From Shimia_B sp039198835 (GTDB taxonomy: Bacteria; Pseudomonadota; Alphaproteobacteria; Rhodobacterales; Rhodobacteraceae), in contig JBCCTH010000025.1 in assembly GCA_039198835.1 (NCBI GenBank), positions 1-19,772 of the forward strand: a stretch of 19,772 nt of DNA, given 5' to 3'. A program made the translations under genes and the position numbers. The notes beneath the pieces are model-generated. The model ran no database searches. It was given only the letters and a program-made list of their open reading frames with translations, and was not told the origin of the DNA. Positions 1 through 7,656 of this stretch are shown here, piece after piece; positions within the stretch are counted from its first letter, which is position 1; each line of letters begins with the position of its first letter.

Positions 1-2254
1 CGGCCATGGCCGCGCGCATGCGCGCGATGGCCTCCCCGGTTTCGCGGACATGGGCCGCGCCTTCCTTCACGCCTTCCACAGCGTCGCCGATGAGGGCGGC
101 GATCTGTTGGCTGGCTTCCCCGCACCGGCCCGCCAAGGCCCGCACCTCTGAGGCCACCACGCCAAAGCCCTTGCCCGCATCACCCGCGCGCGCCGCCTCT
201 ACCGATGCGTTCAACGCGAGCAGGTTGGTCTGAAAGGCAATTTCATCAATTGTGCCGGTGATCTTCACCATCTTCGTTGAAGCGGCTTCAATGGCGGCGA
301 TGGACGCGACGGCACGCCGCGATGCGTCCTGGCTCTTTGAGGTCTTGCGCGCCACACCCGCCACCATCTCGCGGCACTCGGTGAGCTTGACGGCGTTCGC
401 GGCCACACTTTCGCCGAGCCCCTTGGTTACCGCAGCGCTTTCAAAGACCGCCTGTGCCTGAACCTCCGAGCGTTCGGCCAGATCGGTTGTTCCGGCGCGC
501 AATTCAGCCGCCACGCTTGCGACAGACGCCACGCTGCCGCTGATATCGCTGAAGGCGCTCTGCAAATGGTCAAGGGATGCATTGGTGGCATTGGCGATCT
601 CTTGGAACGTGCCTTCATAGGCCTGGCCAAGCCGGGCTCTGAGATCACCGGCCTCGAGCGCGCCCATGATCTTTTGGATATGCGCCAGAGCGGTATCTGT
701 GCGCTCGGCGATCAGATTGATCCCCGAGGCGACATCGAGCCAGTTTCCGCTCAGGCCGTCGGTTGCCATGCGTGTATCTAACTTGCCCGCCGACGTCGCT
801 GTGACGACGCGGTGCATTTCATCCATCGCTTTGCTCTGGGCGGCGGCTTCGTTCTTTCGGCGCTCGAGCTCGGCTTTGTCGCGGGCGCGCTGGTGTTTGA
901 CGGCGCCATCGGCCACTTCGAGGATCTCGTTGATCCCGTTCCCGAGCACGAGCGACGGCCCCTGAAGCCCTTCGAGCCGTAAGCGATGGGTAAAATCACC
1001 CTCCGAGACCGCCGAGGAGACGCGCTGAATTCCGCGCGCGGCGCTCTCTTCTAGCTCGGTTTGCAGGGTTTTTTGTGCGCGCCGTCCGACTTCGCCTTGC
1101 CGGTAATTCTCCAGCGCGACGGTGACGGCGCGCAGATCGCTTTGGGCGGCCAGCGAGATCGGCTGATCGATTTCGCCTTCGGCCAGATGGCTCACCTGCT
1201 CGACCATGTGTCGCAAGCTTTCATTGGTCATGCGAATGAGCACGCTGGACAAACCAATGAGCATCGACATGACAAGAACGAGCTGGATCAAGGCCTCGAC
1301 GATATCGTCGATGACAGCTTGCCGGGCGATCTCCATCTCCTGGCCGATTTCGTGCGCGCCTGTATCCTCCACCACTTTGAGGTCATCGATCATTGCCGTC
1401 GCCGCCGCGAACCATTGCTCAGGCTCCACTTCCGCGATGCGGGCGGGGTCAAAGCTCCTGACGATGTCGCGTATCTTATCAACGGCCTGCATCGCGGGCC
1501 CCCCTGTCGCGGCTTCAAGCCGCAAGGCAATTTCAGGCGAAGCGAGGGAGGCATAGGTTGCAAGAAGCGCGGTTTGTTGGCTGTTGAGCGCCTCAAAACG
1601 GGTATAAAGCTCGCGCGGAAAAGGCCCATCTGAAAGCTGCGCGCGGGCAAACCCCGCGGAGCCGATGGCGCGTTCAAGGCCCGCGATATCTTTTGCGCGC
1701 ATCAAGATCGCCTGGCGCTGAACCGCGCGCGCCGCCGATGAATGGCTGATCGATTTTCCAATGCTCGACAGGATCGAGATCGCGTCCCAGTTTATCTGGG
1801 TGTAGCGCGCGATGACCTCGTCTCGCGTGAGCTTGAGCGCATCGACATCGCCGCTGGTGGCGTCGAGCGCTGCGAGGTCGGCCAGAAGAGCCGTCGCGCG
1901 CGCGCCGAGTTCGCTTTCAAGATCGGCATCTACCAAAACCAGCTCAAGCGCGCTGGTCAGTTGGCCGATGGTGAGGTCTGAGGCCGCGCGCAGCCCTTTC
2001 AGCGCCGATGCGAAGTTTTCACCACGGCTGGCGGTAAAGCCGGTTGACGCGCCGCGCTCGCGTTGGAGCGCATGGGTGAGGCCGCCGATATGGCCCGCGA
2101 GCTGGCTTTGAAGCGTGTCCTTTGCCAGGTCAGACCTTTGGCGAAGATCTGCTGCGATGCGCGCACCTGAATAGGCAAAGACAGCGAGGCTCCCCCAGAT
2201 GCACAGAAAGATCATTGCATGGGCTACGGACAAGCCGCGCAGGCGCTTCAGCAT
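1..2254 (-). CDS. Methyl-accepting chemotaxis protein with NIT-type sensor (partial, 3' end outside window)
   Basis: This is an inner-membrane chemoreceptor that would relay ligand binding to CheA/CheW. The reading frame is open from an ATG at 2254 to the window edge (751 residues visible). A good Shine-Dalgarno (GGGAGG, about 8 nt upstream) supports the start. A membrane helix lies at about residues 12-30, followed by a periplasmic helical region of about 290 residues. Its LQRERGAS segment (about 63-70) matches the core of the nitrate/nitrite-sensing NIT domain family. A second membrane helix at about 322-341 leads into a HAMP domain. Further HAMP-like repeats follow (GDFTHRL near 419, GKLDTRM near 490, GDLRARL near 536). 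The coiled-coil signalling domain has the typical hairpin tip, EIAFQTNLLALN, at 671-682. The ligand is not known: NIT-domain proteins do not all bind nitrate. The C-terminus, and any CheR-binding tail, lie outside the window. Confidence 0.95.
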   Translation of the reverse strand, partial: MLKRLRGLSVAHAMIFLCIWGSLAVFAYSGARIAADLRQRSDLAKDTLQSQLAGHIGGLTHALQRERGASTGFTASRGENFASALKGLRAASDLTIGQLTSALELVLVDADLESELGARATALLADLAALDATSGDVDALKLTRDEVIARYTQINWDAISILSSIGKSISHSSAARAVQRQAILMRAKDIAGLERAIGSAGFARAQLSDGPFPRELYTRFEALNSQQTALLATYASLASPEIALRLEAATGGPAMQAVDKIRDIVRSFDPARIAEVEPEQWFAAATAMIDDLKVVEDTGAHEIGQEMEIARQAVIDDIVEALIQLVLVMSMLIGLSSVLIRMTNESLRHMVEQVSHLAEGEIDQPISLAAQSDLRAVTVALENYRQGEVGRRAQKTLQTELEESAARGIQRVSSAVSEGDFTHRLRLEGLQGPSLVLGNGINEILEVADGAVKHQRARDKAELERRKNEAAAQSKAMDEMHRVVTATSAGKLDTRMATDGLSGNWLDVASGINLIAERTDTALAHIQKIMGALEAGDLRARLGQAYEGTFQEIANATNASLDHLQSAFSDISGSVASVASVAAELRAGTTDLAERSEVQAQAVFESAAVTKGLGESVAANAVKLTECREMVAGVARKTSKSQDASRRAVASIAAIEAASTKMVKITGTIDEIAFQTNLLALNASVEAARAGDAGKGFGVVASEVRALAGRCGEASQQIAALIGDAVEGVKEGAAHVRETGEAIARMRAAMA

Positions 2255-2297
2255 GGGCTTTCCTCCCGAACTCTCCGGGAGGCCTAACAGCCTCAGC

Positions 2298-2312
2298 TTA
2301 ATGTCGTGTTAC
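2298..2312. promoter_or_regulatory. CtrA-like half-degenerate box upstream of the chemoreceptor
   Basis: The sequence reads TTAA, seven bases, TTAC, which is one mismatch from the CtrA recognition pattern TTAA-N7-TTAA. It lies 44-58 bases upstream of the chemoreceptor ATG. CtrA controls motility and chemotaxis genes in many Rhodobacterales, so the place is sensible. A short degenerate motif can still occur by chance. Confidence 0.3.
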
Positions 2313-2322
2313 TCATCTTCGA

Positions 2323-2355
2323 GGCTGGGTCCAGGCTGGGTCCAGGCTGGGTCCA
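2323..2355. repeat. Tandem repeat, three copies of an 11-bp unit
   Basis: Three exact head-to-tail copies of GGCTGGGTCCA occupy 2323-2333, 2334-2344 and 2345-2355. A decayed fourth copy starts at 2356 (GGCGGGT). The repeat lies between the end of ecm and the chemoreceptor start. The pattern suggests replication slippage, and the copy number may vary between strains. Confidence 0.85.
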
Positions 2356-2387
2356 GGCGGGTGCGCCAACGCCGCCACGGGCGTTTT

Positions 2388-4358
2388 TTACTCGGCTGCG
2401 AGCGGCGCAGGGCTGGCCAGGGCCACAATGTCAAACATGATCCGGTTCAGCTCAAAATCCTTTGGCGTATAGACCTTGGCAACGCCCATCGCGCGCAGTC
2501 TCTCGGCATCATCATCGGGGATGATCCCCCCCACAACGACCGGGATCGCGATGCCTTGGTCACTGAAGCGCTGCATCAGATCCTCAACCAGAGGGATGTG
2601 CGACCCTGAGAGAATTGACAATCCGATCACGTGGGGGTCTTCGCTCAAAGCCGCGTCAACGATCTCTGCGGGCGTGAGACGGATGCCTTCATAGGCGATC
2701 TCCATCCCGCAATCACGGGCGCGGGCGGCGATCTGTTCGGCCCCGTTTGAATGCCCATCAAGGCCGGGTTTCCCCATGAGGAATTTGAGTTGGCGGCCTA
2801 GCTGCGTTGAAGCGATGGCGACGGCATCGCGGATTTCGTCGAGCCCCTCGGTGCGGTTGGATGGGTTGGCGCTGACGCCCGTGGGCCCGCGATACTGCCC
2901 AAACGCTGCGCGGACGACGTCTCCCCATTCGCCGGTGGTCACCCCAGCCCGCGCCGCCGCAATTGACGCGGGCATGATGTTTGTGCCCTCGCGCGCCGCC
3001 GCGCGCAGATCGGCCAGCGCCGCTTTGACGGCGCGCGCGTCACGCTGGGCCTTCCAGGCATCGAGGCGCGCGATCTGATCGGCCTCAACGGCCGGATCGA
3101 CCACCATGATCGCATCATCACCCGCGGTGAGGGGCGAAGGCTCGCCGTTTTGAAATTTATTGACCCCCACAACGGTGGTGTCACCGCCCTCGATGCCCTG
3201 AATACGCTCTGCATTTGCCTCCACGAGCCGCGACTTCATGTATTCGATCGCGTTCACAGCGCCGCCCATCGCGTCAATCGTCGCAAGCTCTGCGCGCGCG
3301 CCGTCCTTGAGCTCTTCGACCTTCGCATCCACCGCCGGGTTGCCGTCAAAAAGATCGGGATATTCGAGAAGATCGGTTTCCATCGCCAGGATCTGCTGCA
3401 TCCTGAGCGACCATTGCTGATCCCAGGGGCGGGGCAGGCCGAGCGCCTCGTTCCAGGCTGGAAGCTGCACAGCGCGGGCGCGGGCCTTCTTTGAAAGCGT
3501 CACGGCCAGCATCTCGATCAGGATGCGGTAGACATTGTTTTCAGGCTGCTGCTCGGTGAGCCCGAGAGAGTTAACCTGAACACCGTAGCGGAAGCGGCGG
3601 AACTTGGGGTCTTCGACGCCATAGCGGTCGCGGCAGATCTCGTCCCACAGGTCTACGAAGGCGCGCATCTTGCACATCTCGGTGACGAACCGGATGCCCG
3701 CATTCACAAAGAAGCTGATCCGCCCGACCATGTTCGGGAAATGCTCTTCGGGGACCTTATCCTTGAGATCGTCGAGCACGGCTGTCGCGGTCGCTAGGGC
3801 GAAGGCGAGCTCTTGTTCTGGCGTCGCGCCCGCTTCTTGGAGGTGGTAGGAACACACATTCATTGGGTTCCATTTGGGCAGGTGCTCGCGGGTGTAGGCT
3901 GCCACATCCGTGATCATGCGCATCGAGGGCTTGGGCGGGCAAACATACGTGCCGCGACTCAGATATTCCTTGATGATATCGTTCTGTATGGTGCCCTGAA
4001 GCTTTGAAACATCGGCTCCCTGTTCTTCGGCGACAGCGATATAGAGCGCAAGCAGCCAGGGCGCTGTCGCGTTGATCGTCATCGATGTGTTCATCTGCTC
4101 GAGCGGGATATTTTCAAAGAGCGTGCGCATGTCGCCCAGATGGCTCACCGGGACGCCCACTTTCCCCACTTCGCCGCGCGAGAGCTCATGGTCGCTGTCA
4201 TAGCCGGTCTGTGTGGGCAGATCGAAGGCGACGGAGAGGCCGGTTTGCCCTTTTGCGAGATTGCCCCGGTAAAGCGCGTTTGAGGCTTTCGCCGTGGAGT
4301 GCCCCGCATAGGTGCGAAACATCCAAGGACGGTCTTTTGTGGCGCGCTCGGTTGTCAT
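2388..4358 (-). CDS. ecm: Ethylmalonyl-CoA mutase (adenosylcobalamin-dependent)
   Basis: This enzyme converts (2R)-ethylmalonyl-CoA to methylsuccinyl-CoA in the ethylmalonyl-CoA pathway of acetyl-CoA assimilation. The 656-residue protein has the methylmalonyl-CoA mutase-type barrel in its N-terminal two thirds. The RTYAGHSTAKASN and FDLPTQTGYDSD segments near the N-terminus are characteristic of that barrel. The C-terminal cobalamin-binding domain carries the DxHxxG motif (DGHSNG, 534-539), in which the histidine is the lower axial cobalt ligand, followed by LSILSGSH and VVVGG. Alphaproteobacterial Ecm and methylmalonyl-CoA mutase are related. I prefer Ecm because of the overall sequence style and because ccr lies about 2 kb away in the same cluster. 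The ATG at 4358 has a GGAGAG ribosome site about 6 nt upstream. A palindrome lies 25-41 bases upstream of the start. Confidence 0.93.
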   Translation of the reverse strand: MTTERATKDRPWMFRTYAGHSTAKASNALYRGNLAKGQTGLSVAFDLPTQTGYDSDHELSRGEVGKVGVPVSHLGDMRTLFENIPLEQMNTSMTINATAPWLLALYIAVAEEQGADVSKLQGTIQNDIIKEYLSRGTYVCPPKPSMRMITDVAAYTREHLPKWNPMNVCSYHLQEAGATPEQELAFALATATAVLDDLKDKVPEEHFPNMVGRISFFVNAGIRFVTEMCKMRAFVDLWDEICRDRYGVEDPKFRRFRYGVQVNSLGLTEQQPENNVYRILIEMLAVTLSKKARARAVQLPAWNEALGLPRPWDQQWSLRMQQILAMETDLLEYPDLFDGNPAVDAKVEELKDGARAELATIDAMGGAVNAIEYMKSRLVEANAERIQGIEGGDTTVVGVNKFQNGEPSPLTAGDDAIMVVDPAVEADQIARLDAWKAQRDARAVKAALADLRAAAREGTNIMPASIAAARAGVTTGEWGDVVRAAFGQYRGPTGVSANPSNRTEGLDEIRDAVAIASTQLGRQLKFLMGKPGLDGHSNGAEQIAARARDCGMEIAYEGIRLTPAEIVDAALSEDPHVIGLSILSGSHIPLVEDLMQRFSDQGIAIPVVVGGIIPDDDAERLRAMGVAKVYTPKDFELNRIMFDIVALASPAPLAAE

Positions 4359-4382
4359 CTTGGCTCTCCGGAGAATCTATTT

Positions 4383-4399
4383 ACGCAACATTATTGCGT
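4383..4399. promoter_or_regulatory. Palindromic operator candidate upstream of ecm
   Basis: Perfect 6-bp inverted arms, ACGCAA and TTGCGT, are separated by five bases and lie 25-41 bases upstream of the ecm ATG. Read on the minus strand, it contains ATGTTGCGTAA. This closely matches ATGTTGCGCAA upstream of ccr (6265-6274 contains the last ten bases). The same regulator may therefore bind both genes. Which regulator that is cannot be told from the sequence; acyl-CoA-responsive ScfR-type (RamB/PccR-like) proteins and TetR-type CcrR are candidates known for these pathways. Confidence 0.5.
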
Positions 4400-4474
4400 G
4401 GAAGCGTTACTAATCGGAATAAAACGCCTGTGTCAACGTGCTGCGTCGCGGCATCTCCTGCGCGGCGCTCCGTT

Positions 4475-4840
4475 TTATCCGATACGCGTGGCCAATGCCG
4501 AAGACCCGTTTGAAGAGCCGCCGGTCGCCGCGGCCCGCTTCTGCGAACCCAAGACTGGCGCAATGCGCGCGGCCAGATGCGCGGGCTGTGTTTCTTTGAA
4601 CGCGCCTTTGCTTGTTTTTGTGCCCAAGACACTCAACACCCTATCGCCCTCGGGTGCCACGAGCGCGACATCCGCGTTGAGCGCCGTGTGAAACACCGCC
4701 TTGCCATCTTCATCGGATCGCAAGACAGCGTGTATTCTGGGGCCGGAAGCTTCCCAAAAGAGCGGTGTCGCGGCGTTGCGTTCGCTGTCTGAAAAGCCAC
4801 GGCTGACGCCGAATTCCGCCCAAACACCTGACACAAACAT
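4475..4840 (-). CDS. Small conserved-looking hypothetical protein upstream of ecm
   Basis: I do not recognise this 121-residue protein. I chose the ATG at 4840 because a strong Shine-Dalgarno (AGGGAG) stands 7 nt upstream. A longer version of the frame starting at 5050 would run deep into the divergent acyltransferase gene. The protein has no cysteine, no signal peptide and no membrane helix. Residues 1-90 look like a folded beta-rich domain. The last 20 or so residues are low-complexity (Ala/Gly/Ser/Thr). It is oriented like ecm and ends 116 bases before the ecm start, so the two could be cotranscribed. Its start codon is only 34 bases from that of the divergent acyltransferase. No function can be assigned. 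Confidence 0.65.
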   Translation of the reverse strand: MFVSGVWAEFGVSRGFSDSERNAATPLFWEASGPRIHAVLRSDEDGKAVFHTALNADVALVAPEGDRVLSVLGTKTSKGAFKETQPAHLAARIAPVLGSQKRAAATGGSSNGSSALATRIG

Positions 4841-4874
4841 TGTGCGTCTCCCTTCTTCACGACAATCATAGCCG

Positions 4875-6230
4875 ATGGGAGGAACGATCGAACTGCCGAT
4901 TTGGCTTTTTGGCCTGATCGTGATTTTTGCGGCGGTCACCTTCGCGTCGCACTTTCTGTTCCCATCGGTGCGGTGGTTTTTCCGGCGGCGGGCCGAGAAG
5001 GTTGTCGCGCGGCTCAACGAGCGCCTGGATCGGCCCATCGAGCCTTTCAAGCTAGCGCGGCGCTACGACACGATCCAACAGCTGATCTATGACCCCGAGG
5101 TCGCGCAAGCGGTCATCGAGCACGCGGCCGAAACAGGTGTGCGCGAAGACGTGGCCTTTGAAGAGGCGCGCCGCTACGCGCAAGAGATTGTGCCCAGCTT
5201 CTCCGCGACGGCCTATTTCAGGATCGGCGCGCGGGGGGCCCGGTGGCTTTCAACAGCGCTCTATAGGGTGCGGCTCGCGCATTACGACGAGGCGCTGAGC
5301 GATGTAAGCGCCGATGCTACGGTGATCTTTGTGATGAACCATCGCTCCAACATGGATTATGTTCTCGTCACCTATCTCGCCTCCGAGCGCTCGGCGTTGA
5401 GCTATGCGGTGGGAGAATGGGCGCGCGTCTGGCCGCTTTCCCGGCTCATTCGCGCGATGGGCGCGTATTTCATCCGCCGCAGATCGCGCTCTGTTCTCTA
5501 TCGCAAAGTGCTCGCGCGCTACGTAAAAATGGCGACAGCTGCGGGTGTCACCCAGGCGATCTTCCCCGAGGGGGGCTTGAGCCTTGATGGCCGTCTGGCG
5601 CCGCCGAAGATGGGGCTTTTGAGCTATGTGATCGAGGGCGCGCGGACCGCCAAACGCGATGTCGTGTTTGTGCCGGTTGCGCTCAACTATGACCGTGTGT
5701 TCGAAGATCGAGTGCTCATGTCGGCGGGGGTCTCTGGCCAGCGCCGCTTTTCGGCGAAGATCTCGGTCGTGGCGGGCTTTGCGCTGAAACAACTCTGGCT
5801 TCGGGTCACGGGTCGATTTTATCGCTTCGGCTACGCGGCGGTGAGCTTTGGAACGCCGCTTTCGCTGGCCGCGGCGAAAAGCGATGATCCGGCCGTGATC
5901 GCGCGCCGTCTCATGGAACGGATCGAAGCGGTGATCCCGGTGTTGCCGGTCCCGCTGGTGGCCCATGCCGTTTTGGCGGGGGCCGGTGATCGGATCGCGG
6001 TTGAGCTTTACGTTACCGATTTACTTAGGCGCGCGCCGCAAGCGCATATCCATTTGCCGCGGAATTCAGTTCAATATGCCGTCGAGGTTGGATTGCGGCA
6101 TCTGAGTTTGCGCGCCGCGCTCACCTCAGAGCCCGGAAAGATCACGATCACCGACAGACCGCTGATCGAGTTTTATGCCGCATCGGTCGCTCATCTTGCT
6201 CCCGCTCAAGAAAACGACCCAACTGCGTAA
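4875..6230 (+). CDS. PlsB-like glycerol-3-phosphate/lysophospholipid acyltransferase (short form)
   Basis: The predicted role is acyl transfer to glycerol-3-phosphate or a lysophospholipid at the inner membrane. All four acyltransferase blocks are visible. Block I is NHRSNMDY, with the catalytic HX4D pair at H156 and D161. Block II is GAYFIRR (196-202). Block III is FPEGG (230-234) followed by GRLAPPK. Block IV is VPVALNYDR (266-274). The block II-IV wording resembles PlsB more than PlsC. At 451 residues it is much shorter than E. coli PlsB (about 807). An N-terminal hydrophobic helix lies at about residues 7-29. An in-frame stop directly precedes the ATG at 4875, so this is the earliest possible start, yet no Shine-Dalgarno is visible. 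The gene sits between ecm and ccr, and its substrate is uncertain. Confidence 0.85.
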   Translation: MGGTIELPIWLFGLIVIFAAVTFASHFLFPSVRWFFRRRAEKVVARLNERLDRPIEPFKLARRYDTIQQLIYDPEVAQAVIEHAAETGVREDVAFEEARRYAQEIVPSFSATAYFRIGARGARWLSTALYRVRLAHYDEALSDVSADATVIFVMNHRSNMDYVLVTYLASERSALSYAVGEWARVWPLSRLIRAMGAYFIRRRSRSVLYRKVLARYVKMATAAGVTQAIFPEGGLSLDGRLAPPKMGLLSYVIEGARTAKRDVVFVPVALNYDRVFEDRVLMSAGVSGQRRFSAKISVVAGFALKQLWLRVTGRFYRFGYAAVSFGTPLSLAAAKSDDPAVIARRLMERIEAVIPVLPVPLVAHAVLAGAGDRIAVELYVTDLLRRAPQAHIHLPRNSVQYAVEVGLRHLSLRAALTSEPGKITITDRPLIEFYAASVAHLAPAQENDPTA

Positions 6231-6266
6231 TAAAATTTCAATATTTGCGTTTCAAGAGTTGCTATG

Positions 6267-6274
6267 TTGCGCAA
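6267..6274. promoter_or_regulatory. TTGCGCAA palindrome upstream of ccr
   Basis: This 8-bp perfect palindrome, preceded by ATG, lies 67-74 bases upstream of ccr. It matches the TTGCGYAA core of the ecm upstream palindrome. Related TGCGTAA (6224-6230, overlapping the acyltransferase stop) and TTTGCGTTT (6244-6252) lie in the same spacer. Clustering of such elements suggests an operator region, although none is proven. Confidence 0.4.
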
Positions 6275-6306
6275 TGGGCGCTACCCCGCTGCACCACGGC
6301 GTAGTG

Positions 6307-6326
6307 ATTCTGCGCCGCAGCAGAAT
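6307..6326. promoter_or_regulatory. Inverted repeat with PhaR-like CTGC-N3-GCAG core before ccr
   Basis: Perfect 7-bp arms (ATTCTGC and GCAGAAT) flank six bases, ending four bases before the ccr ribosome site. The nested core at 6310-6320 reads CTGC-GCC-GCAG. This fits the CTGC-N3/4-GCAG pattern described for the PHB-responsive repressor PhaR of Paracoccus. Alternatively it may act as an RNA hairpin in the ccr leader. Confidence 0.45.
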
Positions 6327-6340
6327 GCAGGAGTGAGCCA

Positions 6341-7630
6341 ATGGCGCTTGATGCCCAGGAGACAGTCTTCACCTACGACGCCCCAGAGAAGGATCTCTAT
6401 GAAGTGGGCGAGATGCCCCCGATGGGGTTTGTCCCAAAGCAGATGTATGCTTGGACGATCCGCCGGGAGCGGCACGGCACGCCCGACAAGGCGTTCGAAG
6501 TCGAGGTCGTGGATGTGCCAAAGCTCGATTCCAACGAGGTCCTCGTTCTCGTGATGGCAGCGGGTGTGAACTATAACGGCGTCTGGGCCGGGCTCGGCCA
6601 GCCGATTTCGCCATTTGACGGCCATGGCGCGCCCTATCACATCGCTGGTTCTGATGCGTCCGGCATCGTTTGGGCCGTGGGCGACAAGGTCAAACGCTGG
6701 AAGGTTGGCGATGAGGTCGTGATCCACTGCAACCAGGACGATGGCGATGATGAAGAATGCAACGGCGGCGATCCGATGTATTCCAATTCACAGCGGATCT
6801 GGGGCTATGAGACGCCAGACGGCTCGTTTGCGCAGTTCACCAATGTGCAGGCGCAACAGCTCATGCCTCGCCCCAAGCATCTGACCTGGGAAGAGGCGGC
6901 TTGCTACACGCTCACGCTCGCCACTGCCTATCGCATGCTCTTTGGCCATGAGCCGCACGATCTCAAGCCGGGGCAGAATGTGCTCGTTTGGGGTGCGTCC
7001 GGTGGTCTCGGGTCCTATGCGATCCAGCTGATCAATACGGCCGGTGCCAATGCGATCGGCGTGATATCCGATGAATCCAAACGCGATTTCGTCATGGGGC
7101 TCGGGGCCAAGGGCGTCATCAACCGCCGTGACTTCAAGTGCTGGGGGCAGCTCCCCACCGTGAACACGCCCGAATATGCCGACTGGTTCAAGGAAGCGCG
7201 CAAGTTCGGCAAAGCCATCTGGGATATCACCGGCAAGGGCAACAATGTCGATATGGTCTTCGAGCACCCCGGAGAAAGCACGTTCCCTGTTTCGACCTTT
7301 GTCTGCAAGAAGGGCGGCATGGTTGTGATCTGTGCGGGCACCACTGGCTTCAACTGCACCTTCGATGTCCGCTACATGTGGATGCATCAAAAGCGCTTGC
7401 AGGGCTCGCATTTCGCGCATCTCAAGCAAGCTAGTGCGGCCAACAAACTGATGGTTGAGCGCCGCTTGGACCCCTGCATGTCAGAGGTCTTCCCTTGGGC
7501 GGAGATCCCCGAGGCGCATACCAAGATGTACAAAAACGAGCACAAGCCCGGCAACATGTCGGTGCTCGTGCAAGCCCCGGTGACCGGGTTGCGCTCGCTT
7601 GAAGACGTGCTTGAAGCCGGGCCAAACTGA
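6341..7630 (+). CDS. ccr: Crotonyl-CoA carboxylase/reductase
   Basis: This enzyme catalyses NADPH-dependent reductive carboxylation of crotonyl-CoA to ethylmalonyl-CoA, the committing step of the ethylmalonyl-CoA pathway. The 429-residue protein is a medium-chain dehydrogenase/reductase. It has the N-terminal Ccr signature around VPKQMYAWTIRRERHG (31-46) and the GVNYNGVWA segment (75-83), whose Asn79 corresponds to the conserved CO2-anchoring Asn of the family. The Rossmann loop WGASGGLGSYAIQL lies at 217-230. The GSHFAH segment (355-360) carries the histidine region linked to CO2 binding. Its full length and these features favour a true carboxylase over a plain reductase. The ATG at 6341 has GGAG 7 nt upstream. 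It is cotranscribable with the acyltransferase, but the 110-base spacer with candidate operators suggests its own promoter. Confidence 0.97.
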   Translation: MALDAQETVFTYDAPEKDLYEVGEMPPMGFVPKQMYAWTIRRERHGTPDKAFEVEVVDVPKLDSNEVLVLVMAAGVNYNGVWAGLGQPISPFDGHGAPYHIAGSDASGIVWAVGDKVKRWKVGDEVVIHCNQDDGDDEECNGGDPMYSNSQRIWGYETPDGSFAQFTNVQAQQLMPRPKHLTWEEAACYTLTLATAYRMLFGHEPHDLKPGQNVLVWGASGGLGSYAIQLINTAGANAIGVISDESKRDFVMGLGAKGVINRRDFKCWGQLPTVNTPEYADWFKEARKFGKAIWDITGKGNNVDMVFEHPGESTFPVSTFVCKKGGMVVICAGTTGFNCTFDVRYMWMHQKRLQGSHFAHLKQASAANKLMVERRLDPCMSEVFPWAEIPEAHTKMYKNEHKPGNMSVLVQAPVTGLRSLEDVLEAGPN

Positions 7631-7656
7631 ACGCAGGGCATGGAGCCAATGAGAAG

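Noticed and set aside
2369..2389. Hairpin (ACGCC/GGCGT) followed by six T residues, looking like a plus-strand intrinsic terminator
   Set aside because: Both flanking genes are on the minus strand, where the tract reads as A residues and overlaps the ecm stop codon. No plus-strand gene ends here, so I do not call it a terminator.
4475..5050. 191-residue version of the minus-strand ORF starting at 5050
   Set aside because: It would overlap the divergent acyltransferase gene by about 175 bases, while an internal ATG at 4840 has a clear ribosome site.
5250..5966. 238-codon open frame on the minus strand
   Set aside because: It is antisense to the acyltransferase catalytic blocks, with no domain and biased composition.
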